Assembly (NCBI GenBank): GCA_019671005.1
Contig: CM033721.1
Location: 57,598,284 to 57,662,283 of the forward strand
Direction of reading: 5' to 3'
Source: Hibiscus mutabilis
Taxonomy: Eukaryota; Streptophyta; Magnoliopsida; Malvales; Malvaceae
DNA: 64,000 nt
Shown: piece after piece, positions 21,941 to 33,369 of the stretch
Layout of the letters: each line of letters opens with the position of its first letter
Position numbering within the stretch: position 1 is the first letter of the stretch
Translations under genes and position numbers: made by a program
The notes under the pieces: model-generated
Database searches by the model: none
What the model was told of the DNA's origin: nothing
What the model saw: only the letters and a program-made list of their open reading frames with translations

Positions 21941-24900
21941 AAACACCAAAATATTATGTTATGTATCATGTGTTGGTTTAATCATTCCTATTGGTTCTAA
22001 TCACATTTTATTTGTCATTTTATTATATATAAGTATTTCTAAACAAGAATATAAAAACCCAAAAAAAAACAAAAAAGGGAAGGAGAACTAAATAAGTTAA
22101 ACAAACATAGCCCAATGTAAATAAGTAAAGGTCCAAGTTTATTAAACCAATGTCCATTTACAATAAAAAAATCAAAAAAATTTAATTACATCTCAGCTCA
22201 ATAAGGCCCATCTAATCAAGCCCTAATCTGATGACTAAAAAACCCTAATCTCCTATCTTTTTGGCGCAGTCGCATGTTCACCGTCAGATCTGGGATGATC
22301 TGATGGTCCAAATCAAGGCCCGCAACCCTTGGATTACTGCCTGGAGCACACGCCCTTGCCAGATGATCGTTTGGCTTTCTTCACACGCGCGTGGGGGCTT
22401 CTGCACGATGCTTCTGCTTCTTTAGACCGTTCAGATCGCCACGTCAGCTGAAGAGGTCATCAACTGCAATGATTTCTCCCTCTAGTCCCCTCATCCTCAC
22501 AATCGGCCACAACATGCAAAGGAACGCAAAGGAAAAATGTCAGTAGTGGTTACTAAACTTCAGAGGATTATGGAACAATATCATAAATGCACCAACAATA
22601 GCAGGAATATAGATTAATCTGGCTAAAAAGCACAACAACAATAGGAATTATTATGATTTTTTTTCTACTTTCAAAAAATATGTAATTATGAGGGTATAAA
22701 GAGAAAACCCTAAAGCTATTGTAAGCGATTAGGAAGCAAGAAAAGCCTTGAGTTTCAGAGGTATCTCTTTCGTTCTTTTGTTTTATTTTCGGAGCATAAT
22801 CATGAAAAAGGGGATTAGGGTTTCTGATTCTTACCCTTCACAGTTTGATTTCTTTCACGCCATATCTCTGGCTTGACGATGATAGTCCTTTTGGTTCCTC
22901 TGGAGCCATGCATGGTGAATCGGCGAGAAGGCCAGCGTTGACAGGGTTGTGAGGCAAAGGCTGAGGTCTATTTTTTTAAAAAAATAAGGAAATAGGGGTT
23001 TGGTTTTCAAAAAGCGAGGGCAGATCTAATTTTAAATCGAGAAAATGAGCTCTTTTAAGGGTTTTTGGGTTCATCAGCGAGCCAATGCCAACACGGTGGA
23101 GAAGAGGTCAGATTCTAGAAATTACGGCGGTGTTCATTTGAGCTTCAGAGGAAAAGGGGACCATTTGGGTAATGACCTTTTAAAAAATGAAAAAGAAGGG
23201 CAAAATTTTGCCCAAAATATGTTTTATACTCGACCCCTTTTAAAATGGTCTTATTGCAACATAAATCCTTTTGTGTCTCTTTTATTACACGCGGGAGGGT
23301 CTCCGCATTTTTAAATTACACCCCAGTCCCCCCAGTCTTGAGCCGTGTTATAATATAGTCCCAGTTTCGATTTTTAGAGGACAAGTCTCTTTTTGGGTCC
23401 CTCAAACTTCAAGTTTTGCTCAATTCGTTCCTAAATCCAGTAGTGACACCCCCTTTTTGCCCCTGGTTCATACATTTTTATTTTCCATACCTTTACACTA
23501 TTTTTTATGTTCATGTACTATTTTCATAGATATATATGTAATGTGGCTTCGATATATGTTCATGTGGTATGTTAGTGTATAATATGTGGTTCATATAATG
23601 CAATAATCCATGTTTATATGGTACATGGTATGTGGTATTTATGTATTATGATATACATATTTTTCAAAGTATGCTAAATGGTTGTGTTATATATACGTAT
23701 GGCAAAATATATGGTTTTAATATACATGTGTTCCACATATTCTATAGACAATATATAGCTTTGTTTATGTGTATATACTACATACTACATATATGTATAT
23801 TATATAACACATAGTTTGAAACTTATAATCTTGTGCATGGTTCACACCCCTCTTTTTTTCTTTGTTCTTTGTTAGGATATGCCTTTTAGGATGGTTTAGA
23901 GTAATTTAATTTGTTTAATCTAAAGTGTGCGCTCGGCTTATTAGGGCATAATCTTTAGATTAATTGAGTTAGATTTAAGGTTTGAATTAGCTTAATCAAT
24001 TTAATTTCATCCTTAGCTTATTGGGATAAATGTTAAGTTCATTGAAATAATTGAGCACCTCTTAATTACCCCTTAGGATAATATTGGCAAAACTTAGACG
24101 GACACTTAATTCGAATAACGATTTAATTAATTTGATTCAATTTAAATAGAATACTTGGCTTATTGAGATACTAGTTTAAAATTAATTATCGTTCAAGATA
24201 ATTTGTAAATCATTAGGAGTTCTTTTTTAGGGTTAATAAATTTAGGGCTAATATTAGATTAACCTAGCTAATAATTAGATCACTAATTAAATTTTCATAA
24301 TTCAAGCCTTTTAGGATAGGACTTTAGTCGGCCTAGGGTTTTAATTTTCAAGCTCTTCCCTGCCCATGCATTTTTTGTAACACCCCTCACCCGGATTAGG
24401 AGCGAGGAGTATCGATGCTCGTTAACACACAATGACATATAAATTTTAGGGCCAATTTGAACTTTTCTTTACAATTACTTAGTGATCAAGTACCATTAAA
24501 ATTAATTCAAATTACTAAATTCATTTCATTTTAAAACCACATCATCTTCTATTTGAATTGCTTACTTAACATTCAAGAACCATACATTGCTTCTCTAGCC
24601 TAATACTACTCGAACACTGTAGTCAAGTTACCAACTTAAAACATTTTATAAAATGACATTACCTATTCAGAATTACTACTTATTTAACAAGAAACTATGC
24701 CCTAAAACTCAAGCTTTGTCCCTATCGAATCCTATGGTCAACATACCTTTATGATCAATTCAATTTATAACTTAATCTTCCTATATCAATCGAACATTTA
24801 ATGTATCTTAGGGCCTATTTCTTTTTAATTCATTTTAGATTGATCAATTAGTTCTCAAGTCTCATTCGAATGGGTTACCTATTAAGCAAAAAGGAATATA

Positions 24901-25140
24901 ATTTATTTTAAAGTTCAATTAGAATACAAAGTTAATATCACTGCTTTACTATAACAATTCGGCCAACCATTACTAAAATCTCTGCACACATTTATATATA
25001 TTCATCAAAAGATGGCTACCAAGCCATTCAAGTTCACAACACAATATATACATATTTACATAACCAAGTACCATAAAACATTACATTCTAGACCTTATAC
25101 TTCATTTCCAATATTTACATACCAAAACACATAAGTCAAT

Positions 25141-26675
25141 TGTTGCGCGTAATAAGTGCTACGCAATTGTGCAAGTATACACGTCGCAAGTTATAGTATA
25201 AAAGATATCGTCTCCACAGGGATTGGTGCCACTTCAAGAATCTAATCTCTTGCACTATAAAAAGTAAAAACACAAATAGAAGATTATAGGAGTTTAACTA
25301 ATAACTAAACTAGAAAGCAATAAAGAAAAAGAATAGATTAGATCAAATAAGAGAGATAGGTCAGGTTATCGTGAGTTGAGATGTGATAGCCGATTGGATC
25401 GTCTTGGTAAAAGAGTGCAAGGGCAACTCAGTTGCCGTGGCAACTTTCACAACGGGGTTGCCTTGGCAACTAATCGATGGTTGCCTGGGCGACTAGTTGG
25501 GCAACTACTTGGGCGTCTGGGCAGCAACCTTCAAGGTTTGGTAGAGCGTTCTTCAATGGTTTCTTTTTATCCCTAAGTTGAAACTCTAGCTACTTGTGCA
25601 TGCCTTGATAATACATCCCTGCGTGAATCAAGGGTGAAAAATAACCAATCTTGCGCTCTTCTTAGCCGTTGAAATCCTTAACTTATTCCTAAGCCGAATT
25701 AATCTTCACCATCAATAGATTGAATAAAGACCATATTCATTCATTTCTTGAATCTAACTCTCCCGGTATTAGATAAATAGATGAAGTTATGAGATCCTCT
25801 CCTAATTCACTCGCAAACAAGAATAAGAACCAAGAATGAATAAACCTTGAATAGAAAAGTGCAAACTCTTATTACCTAAACAAAATCCAATAGTTTCTCA
25901 CAACCACAAGACATAATAACCTTAGCCAAATAGATTTAGTTCATGGCTAGGTTCCAAAGAAACACAAGATAAAGAATCCCTAGCATGAACCTAATTGAAC
26001 AAGAAAGAAAAAGATGAAGAATGGATTGAGCTTTGTCAAAATCCTCCTTGCCCTTGATGTTGTCGAAAATTCTCTCTTCTCTCCCCCTTGGAGTTGTCAA
26101 AATTCCTCTCCTCTCTCCCTTGGAGTTGACGGCTTGGTGATCTATTTATAGGGCTAGGTCAAAGTCCTTCTTTGAGGAGGAAGTTAAGTTGGAATTAAAT
26201 TATATTTAAAGAATATAATTCTTTATCATAATTATATTCCTTCTAGAACTTCACCTAACTTCTTGGAATTTAATTCTTCTTTAACCTCTTCATGGAAATC
26301 AAACTCCTTTGGGATTTAGCTTTGCTCCACGTCATCTTGGGCTTGTCTAGTCATCAATTTTGACTACCATATCACCTTATTCTTTGTTGACAATTGCCCT
26401 GGCAACTGGCTCGGCGTCTCCTTCATGCATTGCCCCGACAACTAGCTCGGCATCTCCTTCATACATTACCCTGGCAACTAGCTCAGCATCTCCTTCATGC
26501 ATTGCCCTGCAGCATCTTTTCCCACAAAAACAACCAAATTATGCAATCAAGCTCAACAATGGAAGGAAACATGGATTAATTCATGAATGACTAATTATGT
26601 AACTAATATGAGCCTAAGTCTAACAATAATATGAGTAAAATGGGTAAGAAAAATAGTACTTTTGAACACTTATCA
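25141..26675 (-). repeat. 3' LTR of element E
   Basis: About 1535 bp, TGATAAGTG...CGCAACA on the minus strand. It contains three 36-bp minisatellite units near 26393-26510 and perfect palindromes GTTGCCGTGGCAAC (25431-25444) and GTTGCCTTGGCAAC (25457-25470). It is about 60 bases shorter than the 5' LTR, mainly from loss of sequence after the minisatellite. Confidence 0.9.
26393..26512. repeat. 36-bp minisatellite in E 3' LTR
   Basis: Three full units built on ATTGCC, then two bases, then GGCAACTAGCTCGGCATCTC. The counterpart in the 5' LTR at 36247-36376 has four units, so copy number differs between the LTRs of one element. Confidence 0.85.
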
Positions 26676-27526
26676 CACCCCCAAACTCGAACTATTGCTT
26701 GTCCTCAAGCAATGCAAACTAGTAATTACCTGCCAAGACTTCAATTTTCACAAACTTAGCTTTGAAATTGATTTCAATTCTCAGAACCGGGGCACAAAGT
26801 ATGATTGAATTTTCATTTTTTGAAAAACTTAGGAGTTACTCGGAATCAAACTATAATGCTTGTGAGTGTGTGTGGAGTTGTGTGCAAGTTGATTTTTCGG
26901 ATTCTATGCAAACAAGTTTCAAATTACTTCATTGGGTTCTTTTTAACATGTTTTAACTAGAGCCGGTTTCGGGCACCTCTAATGTTTTGTTTTTAGTTTT
27001 CTTAAGTTAATTAATTTATTCGACTAGAGCCGGTTTTGGGTACCTCTAGCGATCAATTTTTAGCACATACTAGAGCCGGTTTCGGGCACCTTTAGCGATC
27101 AATTTTTTAGCACATGCCAGAGCCAATTTCGGGCACCTCTAGCATTCATCCAATTTTTACTCTAATCCCCCAATTTTTTAATTATCAACCAAATTTCACT
27201 AGAATTCCTTAAATCAATCAAACCATAACAATGTTTCATCAAATTTAGCATCATAGTAAAATTCTAAGTTTTTCCATGGTTATCCTAGAATAAAAATTCT
27301 ATCAATTAAGTGCATTGGCAAAGTCATCATCGGATATTCATCAAATCTAGGCAATTCTTGTTCCAACTAAAGGCATGGCAAGCAAATTATGTATCCTAAA
27401 TGCAATACTTAAGATGAATGCAACTAAACATGGTAACTAACTACTAACAATCCCCCCAAACTCGAGTGAGGCATTGTCCTCAATGCATGCATTAAAGATA
27501 AAGAAATATAAAATGCAAACGAGGAC

Positions 27527-28726
27527 TTACTTCGAGAGTTCGTCGTCGTGGATGATTAGTTTCCTTTTGGTCGATGTCTTGATTCTCTTGCTTGAACGCG
27601 ATGGTTGTTTCCTTGTTGCCGATGGTTGAATCGATCCTCGTACGGGGTTATCCTCATCGTCCTCTTCATCAATGTCATTGGCTTTTCGCTTGGAGGATTC
27701 AATTGGTGCGGTCTTTGTTGGTGCAATAGAGGACTCGTCCGAATCTGAAAAATTAGACAATGATTCCGTACGAGTTGATTTGGGCATAGGTGCTTTACCT
27801 TTGGCTTTTGCAGTGGTTGCCGGGATGTCTTTAGCTTTGGTTGCCGTGGCATCTTCAGGGTTGGTTACCGTAGCGACTGCTTGGGCAGGCGTGGTGTAGG
27901 TTGCCACGGCATCATCTGTTGCGGTTGTCGTGGCAAGATTCTCGGCAGGAAAGATTGGGAACGGTACGCGGCTGTCCGGGTACTTTTCTAGGATGATTTG
28001 GGTGATGGCATTGTTGTGCTCCTTCATGTACCGCATGAACATTAGTTTCCGGTCTTCAATTTGCCTAAGGTGGCTTGCCAATGGTTGCAAGAGTGCTTCA
28101 AAGTGTCCTGGGGTTGATGGCCGAGTTGCCCGGGCATTAGGGGTTGCCGCGGCAATTGGAGGCATTGAGGATTTTACCGGTGCCTCTCCCATTAGCTTTC
28201 GGATTTGTGCTTGATTCCAACCGGACTTTGGTAGGGAATGAGTTCCCGGTAGAGTGAGTTCTTGAAGCACCTTGTCGAGTTGCTTGGGCGTGATTTGATC
28301 AACAAATACTTGATGCTCGTCCTTCTCAATGTAGAGCCCGTAAAAGGTGTTGATGTTTTTGGGGCTTATGAGTATGGCCTTGTCACGAACAAAAACATAA
28401 GGATTATCCGGGTTAGGTGAGTGAGCATAGAATTCTCTTACCCATGAGATGTTACCCGGTTCCGATTTATGGCAAAAGATTTGCCACTTTTGATGTGCAA
28501 TCCTCTCGAAGATGAATGGTTCAAGGCCGAAATCTTGATGAGAGTTAGAGTATTCAAAGCCTTGTTCTTCGTAAATCTCCCAGCTTTCAAACTTGGAGTG
28601 AAATCTTTCTTGAACCACCGGTGTAGCAAACTTCTTGTATCTTGGTTCTTTGGAGGAACTTGGATGAACCAAACATTTAATTTTGGATGCCATGGATGAT
28701 CTTGGTTGTGAGTTTTGTAAAAACAA
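27527..28726 (-). CDS. Element E accessory ORF, putative plant transposon protein (399 aa)
   Basis: A single uninterrupted frame of 399 codons lies between integrase and the 3' LTR, in the position of Athila's extra ORF. Residues about 28-150 (SWEIYEEQGF, SWVREFYAH, ILISPKNINTFYGL) resemble the 'putative plant transposon protein' domain found in many plant retroelements; function unknown. Residues about 185-270 hold a Pro/Ala linker and a predicted helix. Residues about 265-310 are Ala/Thr/Val-rich, coded by a run of GTTGCCGTGGCA-like words. The tail is Ser/Asp/Glu-rich, then strongly basic (SSKRIKTSTKRK), a likely nuclear-localisation or nucleic-acid-binding segment. I see no signal peptide or membrane segment, so it is not an envelope-like protein. 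It is the only long intact frame in E. Confidence 0.7.
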   Translation of the reverse strand: MFLQNSQPRSSMASKIKCLVHPSSSKEPRYKKFATPVVQERFHSKFESWEIYEEQGFEYSNSHQDFGLEPFIFERIAHQKWQIFCHKSEPGNISWVREFYAHSPNPDNPYVFVRDKAILISPKNINTFYGLYIEKDEHQVFVDQITPKQLDKVLQELTLPGTHSLPKSGWNQAQIRKLMGEAPVKSSMPPIAAATPNARATRPSTPGHFEALLQPLASHLRQIEDRKLMFMRYMKEHNNAITQIILEKYPDSRVPFPIFPAENLATTTATDDAVATYTTPAQAVATVTNPEDATATKAKDIPATTAKAKGKAPMPKSTRTESLSNFSDSDESSIAPTKTAPIESSKRKANDIDEEDDEDNPVRGSIQPSATRKQPSRSSKRIKTSTKRKLIIHDDELSK

Positions 28727-29264
28727 AGAAAAGAAAATAAAAGAAACTAAAGAGTTGCAAGATGAAAAGTAGGAATAGGTTTCTTAGAAGTTAAGGGTGA
28801 TGGGTTATATAGAAAAGATAGGTAGGAAATATGGCGGGTGGGTTTAATTTTGGAAAGAAGAAAAAGAGGGCTTTAGTTTAGGGGAAGGGTGACGGCTAGG
28901 GGGTTTAATTAGGGTAAGTTGGAGGCTTTATATAAGCCTTAGATTCAGCCTATTAATTTCCTTGTTGAAGATGTTTTCCTTCTTGAATCAAAATTCCTCT
29001 TTATCTTGAACTATTTTCCTACAATTCAAAGACAAATCAAATAAGGATTAAAATTAAAGATAAATTAATAAAAGAAAATAAATAAAGATGTATAAAGAAA
29101 TTCTTAAACTTAAAAAGATAAATATGAAAGATGTAGTTTTAATCTTAAAGAAAATAAGTCTATCCTAAAAAGAGCAAATAATCGAAAATAATAAAAAAAT
29201 AAAAATTAAATAGTTCGAAAAAAAATTAAAAAAATAAAAATAAAATATCGAAAGGAGAGCATGC

Positions 29265-32200
29265 TCATGCATCTCCTAAGGTGACCACTTCTTTGTTGCG
29301 TTCCACATGGGCACCATTGTAATGCTTTAATATTTGTCCATTAACTTTGAATTTATGTTTGTCAGTGATGGACTTGATTATCACGGCACCATGGGAGAAT
29401 GGTTTGACAACTTCGAATGGTCCCGACCATCTTGATTTCAATTTTCCCAGGAAAAGTTTTAGCCGAGAATTGAATAAAAGAACTAGTTTCCCTGGCATGA
29501 ATTACCGCGGCAATAGTTTTTTGTCATGCCATTGCTTTATTTTCTCCTTGTAGATTCGTGCATTGTTATAGGCAAGTGCACGGAATTCTTCTATCTTGTT
29601 GAGGTCCAACAAACGCTTTTGTCCAGCACTTTCCCAATCCATATTCACGGTCTTGATTGCCCAATATGCCTTGTGTTCGATTTCCATCGGTAGATGACAT
29701 GTTTTGCCATGACAAGTCGGAAGGGGGACATATCTAACGGTGTTTTGAATGCAGTGCGATATGCCCAAAGCGCATCATCTAGTCTTAATGACCAATCCTT
29801 CCTAGAGGGATTTACAACTTTCTCGAGTATACCCTTCAATTCCGGTTGGAAATTTCTGCTTGCCCATTGGTTTGTGGGTGATATGTCGTGGCAATCTTGT
29901 GTGATACGCCGAAGCGTTGCAACATCTTGGCAATAAGTCTGTTGTCAAAATGCTTGCCTTCGTCACTGATAATTGCTCTCGGCATCCCAAACCATATAAA
30001 TATGTTTTTCTGCACGAATCGTTGCACGGTCTTGGAATCGTTGTTGGGAACTGCAGCTGCCTCAACCCATTTAGACATGTAGTCGACGGCAAGTAGAATG
30101 TAGAGGTTGGCAAATAAAGATGGGAAAAGTCCCATAAAATTGATCCCCCATACATCGAACAATTCCACCTCGATGATGTTTTGGAGCGGCATCTCATGTC
30201 GTCTAGAGATATTGCCCATCCTCTGGCAACGATCACATTGCTTGTAAAAGTCTTGGGCATCTTTGTACAATGTTGGCCAATACAAACCGGATTGCAAAAC
30301 TTTGGCCGCGGTACGAGTTCCTCCAAAATGTCCTCTATAGGGTGAAGAATGGCATTGTCGGAGTACATTCTGCTGCTCCTCTTCAGGGACACATTGGCGT
30401 ATAACCTGATCTGCACATTGTTTAAACAAAAGAGGATCGTCCCAAAAGTAATGCTTAGCATCATGGCAGAACCGCTTCTTCCCTTGGTGAGTAAGACCAT
30501 AAGGTAAAATACCACAAACGAGGAAATTAACTAAATTCGCGTACCAGGGTATTGCCGAGGCATGTGCTGCCATGGCGACTGCTCCCAAAATTGCCGAGGT
30601 GTGCGCGTCTAGGGTTGCCGAGGCATGTGCGTGAAGGGCTGCCGAGGCGTCGAGGGTTGCCAAGGCATGCGCATCCATGGTTGTCAAGGCGTGCGCGTCA
30701 AGGACTGCTGCGGCGTCGAGAGTTGTCGAGGCGTGCACGTCAAGGGCTGCTGCAGTGTCGAGTGTTGCCGAGGCGTGCGCATCCATGGTTGCCGAGGTAA
30801 CTAAAAGTTTCTCATCTAGGAATGCATCGCATATCTCTAGATGCGCGTCCTCCTCCCTATTGTGTTCTAAACGTGATAAGTGATCGGCCACTTGATTTTC
30901 TGTTCCTTTCCTATCCTTAATTTCAATATCAAATTCTTGTAAAAGTAATATCCAACGAATCAAACAAGGTCTTACCTGTGCGAAAACTTTTCAAATGCGA
31001 AAACTACAGCTAGTAACTCTTTCTCCGTTGTTGTGTAATTCACTTGAGCACTATTAAGAGTTTTACTAGCGTAGTATATCACATGGAAGGTCTTACCTGT
31101 GCGTTGGCCTAGGACTGCTCCTACCGCAAAATCACTTGCATCACACATGAGCTCAAAAGGTAGCGTCCAATCTGGTGGAACGACAATAGGTGCCGAGGCA
31201 AGCTTTTCCTTTAGGGTTTCGAATGCTTGGGTGTAAGAATCATCAAAATCGAAGACTTTATCCTGTTCAAGCAAATTGTACAAGGGTTTAGTGATTTTAG
31301 ACAAATTATGAATGAACCTCCTGTAAAAACCTGCATGTCCAAGAAATCTTCGAATTCCTTTAACCGAACTTGGTGGGGGTAATCTCTCGATCACGTCCAC
31401 CTTGGCTTTGTCTACTTCAATTCCCTTGGATGAAATCTTATAGCCAAGCACTATTCCTTCATCTACCATAAAATGGCACTTCTCCCAATTGAGGACTAAA
31501 TCAGTTTCTTCACATCTTGCCAACACATTCTCTAAATTGCCGAGGCAGCTGTCGAAGTCCTTCCTAAAAACAGAAAAATCATCCATGAAGATCTCAAGAA
31601 AGTCTTCAACCATGTCTGAAAAGAGGGCCATCATGCATCTTTGGAAGGTTGTCGAGGCGTTACACAATCCGAACGACATCCTTCGAAAAGCATAAGTTCG
31701 TATGGGCATGTAAAGGTTGTCTTTTCTTGATCTTCTGGTGCTATGGAAATTTGATTGTAACCTGAATAACCATCAAGAAAATAATAAAAGGGTTTGCCTG
31801 CGAGACGGTCAAGCATTTGATCAATAAAGGGTAATGGGAAGTAATCTTTCCTAGTGGCTTTGTTTAGCTTTCGATAATCCATACAAACCCTCCAACCAGT
31901 CACAGTACTGGTTGGAATGAGTTCATTGTTTTTATTACTTACCACCGTTATACCTCCTTTTTTCGGTACACATTGTACCGAACTTTCCCATGTACTATCA
32001 GAGATAGGGTATATAATGCCGGCGTCAAGCCGTTTGATGATTTCTTTCATTACAACCCCTTTCATGGCATGATTTAGTCTCCTCTGGGCCTCGATTGAAG
32101 GTTTGTGATCACCTTCCAATAAAATCTTGTGCATGCACACTGTCGGGCTAATTCCCTTCAAGTCGGCAATTGTCCACCCTATTGCCTTCTTGTGTAGCAT

Positions 32201-33195
32201 CAAAATTTTGATCAGCTTCTTTTCCTGCTCAGGCTGTAACTTAGAAGAAATAATTACTGGCAATGTATTATCGGTTCCTAAGTATGCATATTTTAGTTGC
32301 TCTGGCAACTGTTTCAACTCAAGAATCGGTGGTTGTTCAATAGAGGGCTTTTCGAGCTTACCTTCCTTACCTGAGTAATCTAGTGGTTCAAAGTATGTAC
32401 CTAGTCGATTGACTAGCCAATTTGCCTCTTCTTGTTGTTCCTCATCGATCGGTTCTTCATACTCCTCAGGTTCCTCTTGATCGGCAATTTAGTTGCCGAG
32501 GCAACTAAATTCCTCGTCGAAGTTAAACTTTGCTATGGCATGAAGAAGTTGGCATTCTTCTGGATTATCGGCATGCCTTAGTGTTTGGAACACATTTAGT
32601 TTAACTTGCTGGTCATTCACCCTCATTGTGAGTTATCCCTTTTCAACATCGATCAAGGTTCTCCCTGTTGCTAGGAATGGTCTCCCGAGAATGATAGTGC
32701 ATGCTCATCTGCTTCACAGTCCAAAATAATAAAGTCAGCGAGAAAAATAAATTTATCAACTTTTACCAGTATGTCTTCGATTTTTCCCTCTGGATGCACA
32801 TAGGATCTGTCAGCTAGCTGTAGTATAACTATTGTAGGTCTTGCCTTCCTGATTCCTATTTTCTAGAAAACCGATTTAGACATCAAGTTTATGCTAGCCT
32901 CAAGGTCGCATAATGCTTTCCCGACATAGTGGTTTCCAATGGAACAGGGTATTATGAAACTTTCGGGATCATTCAACTTGGGTGGCATACGATTGTGCAA
33001 CATGGCCATGCATCCCTCTGTTGCGGCAACTGTTTCAAACTCTCTTAGCCTTGTTCTCTTGGACACAATGTCTTTAAGGAACTTGGCATAGTTCGGCATT
33101 TTTTCAATTGCTTCAACCAATGGCAAGTTGATGTGGACTTGCTTGAGGATATCAAGAAACTTCTTGAATTGATATTCTTGCTTTTGTCGCTTCAA
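29265..33195 (-). pseudogene. Element E pol: protease, RT, RNase H, integrase (broken)
   Basis: Protease (32863-33195) has its active-site glycine changed: CDLEASINLM, where the family has Asp-Leu-Gly (codon 32899-32901). RT runs 30972-32317 with WRVCMDYRKLN, FLDGYSGYNQI and catalytic FMDD; a one-base shift at about 31695 splits it just after TTFTCPY. RNase H keeps CDASD and TEKELLAV but lacks about 30 residues including the TDH motif. An Ala/His/Asp-rich insertion (30545-30815) separates RNase H from integrase. In integrase the zinc finger (GHFGG, CDRC) is kept. The first catalytic Asp is Asn (WGINFMG, codon 30139-30141); the second Asp (ISDEGKHF) and Glu (NGQAEISN) are kept. The C-terminal part is shifted near 29836 and ends at 29265. 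Athila lineage by sequence. Confidence 0.85.
30545..30815. repeat. Array of GCCGAGGC-type words inside pol of E
   Basis: About a dozen units of the type TTGCCGAGGCGTGCGCGTC are packed in 270 bases between the RNase H and integrase parts of pol. The frame stays open through them, adding roughly 85 residues rich in Ala, Asp, His and Thr. Related elements have only a short linker here as far as I recall. Confidence 0.75.
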
Positions 33196-33369
33196 TCTTT
33201 GTGGGAATGGTGGTGGGAGTCGGATATCATTGATCCTTTCATTGGTTTAGAACCTGATTCACGGCATTGCTGGGACAACTGGAGTTGCCAAGGCATCATC
33301 AACTGGGGTTTTCGTGGCATGCCTATCGTTGGTTGGCGAGGCATGCTTATTGCCGGTTGCCGCGACAAT

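Noticed and set aside
26360..26590. Plus-strand Ser/Ala-rich protein in the E LTR
   Set aside because: It is the translation of the 36-bp minisatellite, open only because the period is divisible by three.
25141..26675. CRISPR-like array from repeated GTTGCC..GGCAAC words
   Set aside because: Spacing is irregular, repeats are too short and the host is a plant; the words also occur outside any array.
30552..30883. Plus-strand Arg/Ala-rich proteins opposite E integrase
   Set aside because: Shadows of the word array on the strand opposite to pol.
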